This document shows, piece by piece, positions 9,411 through 17,674 of a DNA stretch of 64,000 bases (position 1 is its first letter; each line of letters starts with the position of its first letter). Where the stretch lies: positions 124,001-188,000 of the forward strand of contig JAQZBP010000003.1 of the NCBI GenBank assembly GCA_029237815.1. Direction: 5' to 3'. The stretch is from Moraxellaceae bacterium. GTDB taxonomy: Bacteria; Pseudomonadota; Gammaproteobacteria; Pseudomonadales; Moraxellaceae. The position numbers and the translations under genes are program-made. The notes beneath the pieces were generated by a model. That model did no database searches. It saw only the letters and a list, made by a program, of their open reading frames with translations, and was not told where the DNA came from.

Positions 9411-10826
9411 TCAGAAATTGCGCACGTCGACGAAGTGCCCGGCGATGGCGGCAGCCGCGGCCATCGCCGGGCTCACCAGGTGGGTACGGCCGCCGTTGCC
9501 CTGGCGTCCCTCGAAGTTGCGGTTCGAGGTGGACGCGCAGTGTTCGCCGGCATTGAGCTTGTCGGCGTTCATGGCCAGGCACATGGAGCAGCCCGGCTCG
9601 CGCCATTCGAAGCCGGCGGCGAGGAAGACCTTGTCGAGCCCTTCGGCTTCTGCCTGCTTCTTCACCAGGCCGGAGCCCGGCACCACCATGGCCTGCTTGA
9701 TCGAGGACGCGACCTTGCGGCCCTTGATCACGGCGGCGGCGGCGCGCAGGTCCTCGATGCGGCTGTTGGTGCAGGAGCCGATGAAGACGCGATCCAGCCT
9801 GATGTCGGTGATTTTCTGGCCCGCTTCCAGGCCCATGTACTGGTAGGCGCGGGTGAAGGAGTTGCGCTGCACGTCGTCCTTAGCATCAGCAAGCGTCGGC
9901 ACGGTGGCAGTGACCGGCACCACCATCTCGGGGCTGGTGCCCCAGGACACCTGCGGCAGGATGGACGCACCGTCCAGCTCGACCACGGTGTCGAAGCGGG
10001 CGTCGGCATCGGAGGTCAGGGTCTTCCAGTAGGCGACCGCGGCATCCCAGGTCTCGCCCGTGGGGGCATAGGGCTTGCCACGGAAATACTCGATGGTCTT
10101 TTCATCCACGGCGACCATGCCGACGCGGGCGCCGGCCTCGATGGCCATGTTGCAGACCGTCATGCGGCCTTCCATGGACATGTCGCGGAAGACCTGGCCG
10201 CCGAACTCGATGGCGTGCCCGTTGCCACCGGCGGTGCCGATCTTGCCGATGATGGCCAGCACCACGTCCTTGGACGTGACGCCGGCGCCGAGGACACCCT
10301 CGACGCGCACCAGCATGTTCTTGCTCTTCTTCTGCACCAGGCACTGGGTGGCGAGCACGTGCTCGACCTCACTGGTGCCGATGCCGTGCGCCAGGCAGCC
10401 GAAGGCGCCGTGGGTGGCGGTATGGGAGTCGCCGCAGACCACGGTCATACCGGGCAGCGTGAGGCCCTGCTCGGGACCGACCACGTGCACGATGCCCTGG
10501 CGCTCGTCGTTGATGGTGAACTCGACCACGCCGAAGTCGCGGCAGTTATCGTCGAGGGTGGCGACCTGAAGGCGGGAGACTTCGTCGCGGATGCCGGCCA
10601 CGCCCTGCTCGCGCTCGGCCTTGTCGGTCGGCACGTTGTGGTCTGGGGTGGCGACGTTGGCGTCCAGGCGCCAGGGCTGGCGGCCGGCCAGCTTCAAGCC
10701 TTCAAAGGCCTGGGGGCTGGTGACCTCGTGCAGGAGCTGCCGGTCGATGTAGATGAGGCAGGAGCCATCGTCGCGTTGCTTGACGAGGTGGTCGTCCCAG
10801 AGCTTGTCGTAGAGGGTCTTGGCCAT
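9411..10826 (-). CDS. leuC: 3-isopropylmalate dehydratase large subunit
   Basis: This 471-residue aconitase-family subunit carries the 4Fe-4S cluster. Two cluster-ligand regions are visible, [13 protein letters not shown] and GCSMCLAMN, along with [32 protein letters not shown]. The start [15 protein letters not shown] is typical. It is the first gene of leuCDB; its promoter must lie in the 155-bp gap shared with the divergent LysR gene at 10982. No leuA is present in the window. Confidence 0.97.
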   Translation of the reverse strand: MAKTLYDKLWDDHLVKQRDDGSCLIYIDRQLLHEVTSPQAFEGLKLAGRQPWRLDANVATPDHNVPTDKAEREQGVAGIRDEVSRLQVATLDDNCRDFGVVEFTINDERQGIVHVVGPEQGLTLPGMTVVCGDSHTATHGAFGCLAHGIGTSEVEHVLATQCLVQKKSKNMLVRVEGVLGAGVTSKDVVLAIIGKIGTAGGNGHAIEFGGQVFRDMSMEGRMTVCNMAIEAGARVGMVAVDEKTIEYFRGKPYAPTGETWDAAVAYWKTLTSDADARFDTVVELDGASILPQVSWGTSPEMVVPVTATVPTLADAKDDVQRNSFTRAYQYMGLEAGQKITDIRLDRVFIGSCTNSRIEDLRAAAAVIKGRKVASSIKQAMVVPGSGLVKKQAEAEGLDKVFLAAGFEWREPGCSMCLAMNADKLNAGEHCASTSNRNFEGRQGNGGRTHLVSPAMAAAAAIAGHFVDVRNF

Positions 10827-10981
10827 GGCGCTACTCCCGGGGGTCCGGCCCGCACCCGTCAGGGGCGCAGGACTGGCATTGATCAGGTGGCGATGCTATG
10901 ACTGCGCCACCCATAAAACAAATTCATAATTTTCATACGGCGGATAACCAACAGGAATTCCGCCATCCCGGGAGACGTTTC
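10827..10981. promoter_or_regulatory. divergent leuC / lysR control region
   Basis: The 155-bp gap between divergently read leuC and a LysR gene is the usual place for a LysR-type operator and two promoters. The AT-rich stretch around 10913-10940 (ATAAAACAAATTCATAATTTTCATA) contrasts sharply with the GC-rich surroundings. It probably contains promoter elements and LysR half-sites. GGGAG precedes the lysR start. I cannot define exact boxes. Confidence 0.5.
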
Positions 10982-11863
10982 ATGGATACCGCCGCCCTGG
11001 GTGCCTTCATCGAGGTCGCCCGCGCCGAATCCTTTTCGCTGGCCGCCGAGAACCTGCACCTGACCCAGCCGGCCATCTCCAAGCGCATCAGCGGCCTGGA
11101 GGAGATGCTGGGCGTGAAGCTCTTCGACCGGGTCGGCCGCCGCATCGGCCTTACCGAGGCCGGCCGGGCGCTGCTGCCCCGGGCGCGGCAACTCCTGCTG
11201 GAGCTGGAGGACATGAAACGGGCCGTGGGCAACCTGACCGGTCCCGTCACCGGCACCCTCAAGATCGGCACCAGCCACCATATCGGCCTGCACCGCCTGC
11301 CGCCGACGCTGCGCGCCTTCTCCACGCGCTATCGGGACGTGCGCCTGGACCTGCGCTTCATCGACTCGGAGGAAGCGTACGAGGCGGTGCTGTCCGGCGA
11401 CCTGGAGCTCGGCATCGTCACACTGCCGCCGGTGCCGGACGAGCGCCTGATCGCACGTGAGATCTGGGACGATCCGCTGGCATTCGTGGCCGGCACCGAG
11501 CACCCGCTGGCGCGACAGAAGTCCGTATCGCTGGCCGACCTGACCCGGCACGCCGCCATCCTGCCGTCATCCTCCACATTTACACGACAGATCGCCTCAG
11601 GACTTTTCCAGGAGTCCGGGCTGGAATTGCAGGTCAGCATGACCACCAATTACCTGGAGACGATCAAGATGATGGCCTCCATCGGCCTCGGCTGGAGTGT
11701 GCTGCCGGCCAGCATGGCCGACCACGAGCTGCGCATCCTGCAGATTCCCGGCATCGCACTGCGCCGCAGCCTGGGCGTGGTCTATCATCCCCGCCGCACG
11801 CTGTCCCGCGCCGCTGGCGCCATGCTGCAGCTGTTGCTGCCCGACCAGGAAATGCCCGCATGA
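10982..11863 (+). CDS. LysR-family transcriptional regulator
   Basis: This 293-residue protein has an N-terminal LysR winged helix-turn-helix (MDTAALGAFIEVARAESFSL, then HLTQPAISKRISGLEEMLGVKLFDRVGRRIGLTEAG). A C-terminal periplasmic-binding-like effector domain follows. GGGAG 8 nt before the ATG at 10982 supports this start over an upstream one at 10898. The divergent position next to leuC, also seen in Pseudomonas, suggests control of leucine synthesis. The effector is unknown. Its stop overlaps the next gene by 4 bp (ATGA). Confidence 0.9.
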   Translation: MDTAALGAFIEVARAESFSLAAENLHLTQPAISKRISGLEEMLGVKLFDRVGRRIGLTEAGRALLPRARQLLLELEDMKRAVGNLTGPVTGTLKIGTSHHIGLHRLPPTLRAFSTRYRDVRLDLRFIDSEEAYEAVLSGDLELGIVTLPPVPDERLIAREIWDDPLAFVAGTEHPLARQKSVSLADLTRHAAILPSSSTFTRQIASGLFQESGLELQVSMTTNYLETIKMMASIGLGWSVLPASMADHELRILQIPGIALRRSLGVVYHPRRTLSRAAGAMLQLLLPDQEMPA

Positions 11864-12645
11864 ACATGCTTCGCACCGCCAGCCTCGCCCTGCTGCTACT
11901 CACCGCCTGCGCCTCGCTGCCCGGTCGCGACAGCGATATCGACGCCCTGCTGACGGCGAGCGGTCTCGATGCACAACTCGCCTGGCTGCAGCAGCCGCTG
12001 CAGCCCGACAGCGACAGCGGCGTGCTGTCACTGCTACCGGACGAATGGGTAAGCGTGGTCAACGGCACCGTGGCGGACATCGTCAAGGCCGACGTGATCC
12101 GCAGCAGCCTGCGCGATGAAATCCGCAGAAACCTGTCGGCGCGCGAGCTGGCCGAGGTGCAGAAGTTCTACGAGTCGCCGACCGGCCGGCAGGTCGCGGC
12201 ACTCGAAAGCGGCCGCCTGGACGCACGCCTCGACGAGACACGCGACGGCGACACGGCCACGCTGGATGCACTGGCCGATGCCACCGGCGTGAGCAAGGCC
12301 GTCAGCCAGCTGGCCGAGAATGCGCTGGGCGACGCCGTCGACATCGCCCTCAAAAATGGCTGTTTCGGGCTGGACAAGACGCCACTGGCCAGCCTGCTCG
12401 GCGGCGTCATGAAGAAAGCCCAGTTGCGTGCGCTGCGCGCCGCCGTGAACGAGCGCATACGCGTGCGTTACGCGGCGCTGTCGCCGGACGACCAGTCGCG
12501 CTATCTGGCCTTCGCCCGATCCCGCGCCGGCAACCGCTTTTTCGCGTCACGCACCGGCGTCATGACCGGCGCGGCACAGCAGGCCGGAACGGCGCTGGGC
12601 GCGCAGCTGACGCCGCAGATCAGCAAGATCTGCAACGAGAAGTAA
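11860..12645 (+). CDS. putative lipoprotein with DUF2059-like segment
   Basis: This 261-residue protein starts MNMLRTASLALLLLTAC, a signal peptide ending in a good lipobox (LLTAC), so it should be a lipoprotein. The segment LSARELAEVQKFYESPTGRQVAALES resembles the DUF2059 core. The C-terminal part repeats a related pattern (YAALSPDDQSRYLAFARSRAGNRFF). Function is unknown. It overlaps the LysR gene by 4 bp and is probably co-transcribed with it. Confidence 0.7.
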   Translation: MNMLRTASLALLLLTACASLPGRDSDIDALLTASGLDAQLAWLQQPLQPDSDSGVLSLLPDEWVSVVNGTVADIVKADVIRSSLRDEIRRNLSARELAEVQKFYESPTGRQVAALESGRLDARLDETRDGDTATLDALADATGVSKAVSQLAENALGDAVDIALKNGCFGLDKTPLASLLGGVMKKAQLRALRAAVNERIRVRYAALSPDDQSRYLAFARSRAGNRFFASRTGVMTGAAQQAGTALGAQLTPQISKICNEK

Positions 12646-12649
12646 GCCA

Positions 12650-12670
12650 CGGCGCCCGCAACGGGCGCCG
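12650..12670 (+). terminator. GC stem-loop after the lipoprotein gene
   Basis: A 9-bp perfect stem CGGCGCCCG/CGGGCGCCG with a 3-nt loop lies directly after the stop at 12645. No T-run follows on plus, so it is a possible Rho-independent-like or stabilising hairpin. An A10 tract at about 12697-12706 would act as a T-tract only on the minus strand. Confidence 0.4.
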
Positions 12671-12787
12671 CGCAACCCCGCTCAACCATCCGCCCACAAA
12701 AAAAAACCCGACACGGCGCATCGCCCTGCTACTTTCTCGAACGCCGGACAGGACGTCCGCTTCACGAGCCCCCTCAGGAAATTCGAC

Positions 12788-14074
12788 ATGACAGCGCATG
12801 GATTGCGCCGGCTGCTGGCCGTGCTCACCCTTCTTCCCGCCCTTTCATTTGCCACTCCCAGTGAAACCGTCTCCGTCGAGGCCATGGGCAGCGGCAACTC
12901 GCGCGACGAGGCGATCGCCGCCGCACTGACCCAGGCCGTATTGCAGGTGCAGGGCAAGCAGGCCACCGCCCGGGAACTGCAGGACATGTTCCTGAAATCC
13001 ATGCGCGAGGAACGCATGATCCGGATGACCGTGCTCAACGACTACCGGATTCGCGCCACCCGCCTCAGCACCGCGGTCGCCTTCGTGCAGGACTACCAGG
13101 TACAGGAAAGCGTGCGGGCAAAGGACGACGGCGAGTGGCAGGCGCGGGTCAGCGCCGACGTGGTCGATCCCCAGAAGCGCCTGGCCAAGCGCCAGGAGCG
13201 GCTCAGCCTCGCCGTGCTTCCCTTCCAGTTCATGCAGGAAGAGGAAGCCGAGGTGGGCGGTCCGGAAGTGCAGATGCTGGTGCAGAAGACCCTGGCCGAG
13301 ATCGCCTCCTTCCGCTCACTGCTGACGCGCAAGCTGGCCGGCCACGAACGCATCGACATCCGCGACGCGCCGGCGGACGCGGCCCTCGCCGCCGCCGTAG
13401 AGAACCCGGGCGAGGCCGCCTGGCCTTCCTTCACGAAGCTCACAGGCGCCCGCAACTTCGTGACGGTGCAGGCCGAGGAATTCCGGCTCGACGCCGTCGA
13501 GCTGCGCAAGGGCGTCAAGAGCGGGCGCCTGGACGGCAAGTTCGTCCTGCACTATCGCATCCTCCGTAATGCCGGCGACAAGCCCGAGATCCTCAAGAGC
13601 GGCACCTTCACCGTCGACACCCACCATCCGCAGCTGCGACCACTCGCCATGGGCGACGGCAATGTGTCAGACGCCGTGCTGAACCAGCGCGTCCGAACCG
13701 GCTACGAAACAGTCGGGCGACTGTTCGCGGCAACACTGCTCGGCGAACTGGTTCCCCCCGACGTCGTTGCCCGCGAAGGCGACAACATCCTGCTCAAGAG
13801 CGGCGCAACGCCGCTGCGGACCGGCGAGCAGCTCGCCGTCCTGGGCCCTGACATCATCGAGCCGGACGCGGCCACCGGCCTGCTGATGCGCCAGGACGGC
13901 ATCCGCATCGCCATACTCCAGGTCACATCGGCCGACAGCGACAGGATCCTGGCCAAAGTCGTCAAGGGCAGCGTCTTTGGCGTGCAGCCAGGCAGCCTGC
14001 TGCGGCGAATGTCCACGCAGGTCGCCACTACAGATGCGGACACGGCGTCACCGGAAGTGGCCGGCCCGCGCTAG
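12788..14074 (+). CDS. secreted protein of unknown function
   Basis: This 428-residue protein has a Sec signal peptide (MTAHGLRRLLAVLTLLPALSFATP). It opens with SVEAMGSGNSRDEAIAAALTQAVLQVQG, an alpha-beta pattern reminiscent of the N-terminal domain of FlgT and LPP20-like envelope proteins. The middle (LSLAVLPFQ...GPEVQMLVQKTLAEIASFRSLL) has the layout of a CsgG/FlgT-like middle domain. The C-terminal third (GDNILLKSGATPLRTGEQLAVLG...AILQVTS...AKVVKGSVFGVQPG) looks like an SH3-like FlgT C-terminal domain. No flagellar genes are nearby, so the FlgT likeness is structural inference only. AGGAAA precedes the ATG. Confidence 0.65.
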   Translation: MTAHGLRRLLAVLTLLPALSFATPSETVSVEAMGSGNSRDEAIAAALTQAVLQVQGKQATARELQDMFLKSMREERMIRMTVLNDYRIRATRLSTAVAFVQDYQVQESVRAKDDGEWQARVSADVVDPQKRLAKRQERLSLAVLPFQFMQEEEAEVGGPEVQMLVQKTLAEIASFRSLLTRKLAGHERIDIRDAPADAALAAAVENPGEAAWPSFTKLTGARNFVTVQAEEFRLDAVELRKGVKSGRLDGKFVLHYRILRNAGDKPEILKSGTFTVDTHHPQLRPLAMGDGNVSDAVLNQRVRTGYETVGRLFAATLLGELVPPDVVAREGDNILLKSGATPLRTGEQLAVLGPDIIEPDAATGLLMRQDGIRIAILQVTSADSDRILAKVVKGSVFGVQPGSLLRRMSTQVATTDADTASPEVAGPR

Positions 14075-14226
14075 TCGTTCCAGTGTGCAGAGCGCAGTGC
14101 CTTTTCTCGACGCAATTCTTGATGGGAATACGGCGGACGAGGCAAAGCAGCGCAGCGGAAAAAAACGTAACCGAGGCAGGACAAATCGTTTCTCTGTCAC
14201 CGTCAGACCGCCTTTAAGATGGCATC

Positions 14227-14247
14227 GAAAGCAAACGGATTGCTTTC
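14227..14247. promoter_or_regulatory. 21-bp perfect dyad, candidate operator upstream of algI
   Basis: GAAAGCAA (14227-14234) and TTGCTTTC (14240-14247) are perfect complements around a 5-bp spacer, a typical operator size. It lies 155 bp before algI. The protein that binds it is unknown. Confidence 0.45.
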
Positions 14248-14367
14248 AATTCCACTTCTGAAAAGAGCGGATTCCTTCGTCAATCACTTTTGCGGCACAA
14301 CAGCAGGGACGCAGCAATAGCACCCCTCACGCGGGAAAGGCCTCTCCCGGGTGACGTGACATTCCCC

Positions 14368-14396
14368 GTCCCTGTTTCAGCCAGCCATACAGGGAC
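14368..14396 (+). promoter_or_regulatory. hairpin sequestering the algI ribosome-binding site
   Basis: GTCCCTG (14368-14374) pairs perfectly with CAGGGAC (14390-14396), with a 15-nt loop. The right arm contains AGGGA, the only good Shine-Dalgarno sequence before the ATG at 14402. Folding would hide it and lower algI translation. Confidence 0.45.
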
Positions 14397-14401
14397 TCGT
14401 C

Positions 14402-15823
14402 ATGGTTTTCTCCTCACCCATCTTCCTGTTCGCCTTCCTGCCCCTGTTCCTCATCGCGTATTACCTGACTCCGTTCCGGGGCAAGTCCTACGTGATCCTC
14501 GGGGCGAGCTATGTATTCTATGCCTGGTGGCGCATCGACTACCTGATGCTCTTCATCGCGCTCACGGCCTGGAATTATTCCCTTGGCCTGCAGATCGCCA
14601 AACGAGAGAAAGAAGAGTCAAAGAAGTGGCTGACGCTGGGAGTGGTCAGCAACCTCGCCACGCTCTGCTACTTCAAGTACACGAACTTCGGCATCAGCAA
14701 CCTGAATGCCATCCTGGAGTGGGCTGGCACGCAACCGCTGCCCCTGGCCGACATCATCCTGCCGATCGGCATCTCCTTTTATCTCTTCCACTGCATCAGC
14801 TACCTGGTGGACATCTATCGGCGGGATGCCGCGCCGGTGACGCGCTTCGTCGACTTCGCCGCCTTCATCTCGCTCTATCCGCAACTGGTGGCGGGCCCGA
14901 TCCTGCGCTACAAGGACCTCGCCCACCAGTTTCGCCACCGCGTACACGACTGGACGCTGTTCTCCCACGGCGTCATGCGCTTCATCCAGGGCTTCGTGAA
15001 GAAAGTGCTCATCGCCGACTCCCTCGCGCCCGTGGTCGACATGTGCTTCGCCTCCTCCAACCCGGGCCTGCTCGACAGCTGGCTCGGCGCGCTGGCCTTC
15101 ACCGCACAGCTCTATTTCGATTTCTCCGGCTACAGCTCCATGGCGGTTGGTCTCGGCTGCATGATGGGCTTCCGCTTCACAGAAAACTTCAACATGCCCT
15201 TCATGAGCCAGTCCTTCTCCGAATTCTGGCGCCGCTGGCATATCAGCCTGTCATCGTGGCTGCGTGACTACGTCTACATTCCCCTCGGCGGTAACAATGC
15301 CGGCATCCGCAAGACCTATCGCAATCTGTCCATCACCATGCTGCTGTCCGGTATCTGGCATGGCGCGGCCTGGACCTTCGTGGTGATCGGTGCCTTCTAT
15401 GCCGTGATCCTCTGCATCGAGCGCGCCAGTGGCGTCAGCAACCGCCGCGATCCGGGCCTTCGCGGCGTGGTACGGACCATCGTCTGCATGACGATAACGG
15501 TCTTCGTGCTGGCCATGTTCCGCGCGCCCTCGGTACCGGACGGCATCAGCCTGTATGCCGGCATGCTCGGCCTGAACGGCTGGACCGGGGATGGCGTGCA
15601 CCTCTTCTATCCGGGTTTCTCGCTGCTGATGGTGGCCGTGGCCTACGTGACCATCTACGTGATCGAGCCCCTCTATATCGGTCGGCCGCAGTTCACGCCC
15701 ATCACGCCCTGGCACCAGCGCGCCGACGTAGCCTACCTGCTGGTCGCACTGCCGCTGTTCGGCCTGGCGATCTCCCGGCTGCTGGCACAGAGCTACTCCC
15801 CCTTCCTGTACTTCGCCTTCTGA
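14402..15823 (+). CDS. algI: alginate O-acetyltransferase, MBOAT membrane subunit
   Basis: AlgI is the inner-membrane MBOAT protein that passes acetyl groups to the periplasmic alginate acetylases AlgJ and AlgX. The 473-residue protein has many membrane segments, starting VFSSPIFLFAFLPLFLIAYYL. It carries the family block FSEFWRRWHISLSSWLRDYVYIPLGG and the catalytic His in SGIWHGAAWTF. It opens a six-gene plus-strand operon (algI-J-F-X-L-A) and is followed by algJ after 11 bp. Its ribosome-binding site lies within a predicted hairpin. Confidence 0.96.
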   Translation: MVFSSPIFLFAFLPLFLIAYYLTPFRGKSYVILGASYVFYAWWRIDYLMLFIALTAWNYSLGLQIAKREKEESKKWLTLGVVSNLATLCYFKYTNFGISNLNAILEWAGTQPLPLADIILPIGISFYLFHCISYLVDIYRRDAAPVTRFVDFAAFISLYPQLVAGPILRYKDLAHQFRHRVHDWTLFSHGVMRFIQGFVKKVLIADSLAPVVDMCFASSNPGLLDSWLGALAFTAQLYFDFSGYSSMAVGLGCMMGFRFTENFNMPFMSQSFSEFWRRWHISLSSWLRDYVYIPLGGNNAGIRKTYRNLSITMLLSGIWHGAAWTFVVIGAFYAVILCIERASGVSNRRDPGLRGVVRTIVCMTITVFVLAMFRAPSVPDGISLYAGMLGLNGWTGDGVHLFYPGFSLLMVAVAYVTIYVIEPLYIGRPQFTPITPWHQRADVAYLLVALPLFGLAISRLLAQSYSPFLYFAF

Positions 15824-15834
15824 GGAGACCTGCG

Positions 15835-16977
15835 ATGGAAATGGAAACCACTACAGCGGCAATAGGTTCCAGCAAGGAGGACAGGAGGGCATCACTGATC
15901 AACAGCCTGGTCGGCATCAACGCCGCACTCTGGCTCGCGTTGCTGGGCTTCAGCTTCGCGGTGGGCGTGCCTGCCGCCATGCGCTACGAGAAAAGCAGCA
16001 ACCTCACCCTCCTGGACGGAAAGCTGGCACAGGATTTTGAAAAGTTCGTGACACGCCACCATCCCTACCGCGACGTGTCGCTGAACAGCTGGGCCGCACT
16101 TGACCTCAAGGCGTTCGGCACCGGCAAGACTGGCGTGGTCGTGGGCTCGGAAGGCTGGATGTTCACCAGCGAGGAATTCCCGCTGCCCTCGCTGCGCGAG
16201 AAGGTGCTGACGAAGAACCTGGAGCAGGTCCGCACCATGGTCGAAGCCCTGCGCCGCAAGGGTATCGATGTGCTCATCGTGCCGATTCCGGGCAAGGCAG
16301 AGCTCTACAGCGAGCATGTCCCCGAGCACCTGCGCGGCCACATCTTCCCGGCGGCACAGGTCACCGACTACCTGACGCAGCACCGCATCCCCTGGGTTCC
16401 GGTGAAAGACATCCTGGACCGCGCGCGCCGTGACGGTAAGGACGTCTTCTTCCGTTCGGAAACCCACTGGACCCCGGAGGGCGCGCAGCGCACCGCCGCC
16501 GGTGTCACGCAATGGCTGGCGGCGCATGGCAAGACGACCTGGCATGCCACCCCCTTCCAGGTCACCAGCGCAGGGCAGAAGACGCTGGAAAGCGACCTCG
16601 AATCCTTCATTCCCGTGCGTCCGACCTACGCCGACCTGCTGCCGCCTGCCGAAACCTACACCGCTTACCAGGTCGTGCGGACCAACGCCAGCAATGACGC
16701 CGCCTCGCTGTTCAGCGACGCCGCCAATCCGGTCGCCCTGGTCGGTACCAGCTATAGCGCGGATGAACGCTGGAATTTCACGGGCTGGCTGCGCGCGATG
16801 CTGCGCACGGAAATCGACAACGTTTCGGAGAAGGCCAAGGGGCCCTTCGTGCCGATGGAGAAATTCCTCGCCATGCACGACGCGGGCAAGACCTCAGCGC
16901 ACCTGGTCATCTGGGAGATGCCGGTGCGCAGCATCGCGATCGACTACAACCCGCGCAACGGGCACTACGCCCCCTGA
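15835..16977 (+). CDS. algJ: alginate O-acetylation protein AlgJ (SGNH-like)
   Basis: This 380-residue periplasmic protein is anchored by an N-terminal signal segment (LINSLVGINAALWLALLGFSFAVGV). AlgJ acetylates alginate as an SGNH-like hydrolase. The nucleophile Ser is in VALVGTSYSADERWNF, and the His lies in SETHWTPEG. The residue two before this His is Glu; in known AlgJ/AlgX proteins I recall Asp (DxH), so this position is a conservative change. Ends with LVIWEMPVRSI, like AlgX. It is followed by algF after 33 bp with AAGGAG before the algF start. Confidence 0.9.
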   Translation: MEMETTTAAIGSSKEDRRASLINSLVGINAALWLALLGFSFAVGVPAAMRYEKSSNLTLLDGKLAQDFEKFVTRHHPYRDVSLNSWAALDLKAFGTGKTGVVVGSEGWMFTSEEFPLPSLREKVLTKNLEQVRTMVEALRRKGIDVLIVPIPGKAELYSEHVPEHLRGHIFPAAQVTDYLTQHRIPWVPVKDILDRARRDGKDVFFRSETHWTPEGAQRTAAGVTQWLAAHGKTTWHATPFQVTSAGQKTLESDLESFIPVRPTYADLLPPAETYTAYQVVRTNASNDAASLFSDAANPVALVGTSYSADERWNFTGWLRAMLRTEIDNVSEKAKGPFVPMEKFLAMHDAGKTSAHLVIWEMPVRSIAIDYNPRNGHYAP

Positions 16978-17010
16978 CCGGATGCCTCACCCACGAACAA
17001 GGAGAAGTTC

Positions 17011-17664
17011 ATGAACCGCAGCAACGCCCCCCTTGCCGCCGCGTTCGCGCTGGCGGTGGCCCTGCCCTCGCTGAGCCATGCCGAAAAGCCCGGCCTCTAC
17101 AAGGCCGCCATTCCGCCGGGCAGCGCCGGCGTACGCATGTTCAACTCCGGCGCGCCGATATCCTCCGGCAAGGCCAAGTTCGGCGAGCGCTTCGTTCGCG
17201 GTCTCGGCACCGGTGATGCCTCCCCCTACATCACCATGATCGCCGGCAGTCGCTCCATGAGCTGTGGCGGCAAGAGCATCACGGCCGACCTCAAGGAGGG
17301 ACGCTTCTATACGCTCATCTGCGGTGGCAACCACGAAGGCACCCTGCTGGAGGATCCGCAACCGAAGAACGCGGCCAAGACCTTCGTCATCCTCTACAAC
17401 CTGAGCCAGCAGGACGCCGTGCGCCTGATGACGGCCAACGGCAAGCTGAACGTGGTGACCGATACCCCGCCCCGGGGCATCGGCAGCCGCGAGATCAACC
17501 CGGTGCGCGTGGAGTTCGGCGTCTTCGACAAGCAGAACCACAACCTCTTCGACATCGGCCAGGTCGCGTTTGCGCCGGAGCGCATCTACAGCATCTTCGT
17601 GACCCAGGTTGCCGGCGAAGTCCGGGCCTATGTGCGCGAGAGCATCATTGCCGCCGAAATGTGA
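17011..17664 (+). CDS. algF: alginate O-acetylation protein AlgF
   Basis: This 217-residue periplasmic protein has a signal peptide (AAAFALAVALPSLSHA) and the AlgF pattern: EKPGLYKAAIPPGSAGVRMFN, YITMIAGSRSMSCGG, RFYTLICGG and VILYNLSQQDAVRL. AlgF is required for alginate acetylation with AlgI and AlgJ; its exact task is a scaffold or adaptor. It sits between algJ and algX, with a 10-bp gap to algX. Confidence 0.92.
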   Translation: MNRSNAPLAAAFALAVALPSLSHAEKPGLYKAAIPPGSAGVRMFNSGAPISSGKAKFGERFVRGLGTGDASPYITMIAGSRSMSCGGKSITADLKEGRFYTLICGGNHEGTLLEDPQPKNAAKTFVILYNLSQQDAVRLMTANGKLNVVTDTPPRGIGSREINPVRVEFGVFDKQNHNLFDIGQVAFAPERIYSIFVTQVAGEVRAYVRESIIAAEM

Positions 17665-17674
17665 AGCCAATGCC

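Larger units (their letters stand above)
14075..14401 (+). promoter_or_regulatory. 327-bp leader of the algIJFXLA operon
   Basis: This gap has no gene. It contains a perfect 8-bp dyad, GAAAGCAA-ACGGA-TTGCTTTC (14227-14247). It also has a 10-bp stem with one mismatch at about 14328-14354 (TCACGCGGGA/TCCCGGGTGA), and a hairpin covering the ribosome-binding site at 14368-14396. I do not see a convincing AlgU-type promoter (GAACTT-N16-TCTGA). The length and structure suggest regulation at both DNA and RNA level. Confidence 0.5.

Noticed and set aside
14255..14330. Possible cyclic-di-GMP riboswitch in the algI leader
   Set aside because: A GGGACGCAGC stretch looks a little like the GEMM consensus, but the conserved AGGGCAAACC half and GAAA receptor are not in place, so I do not call it.
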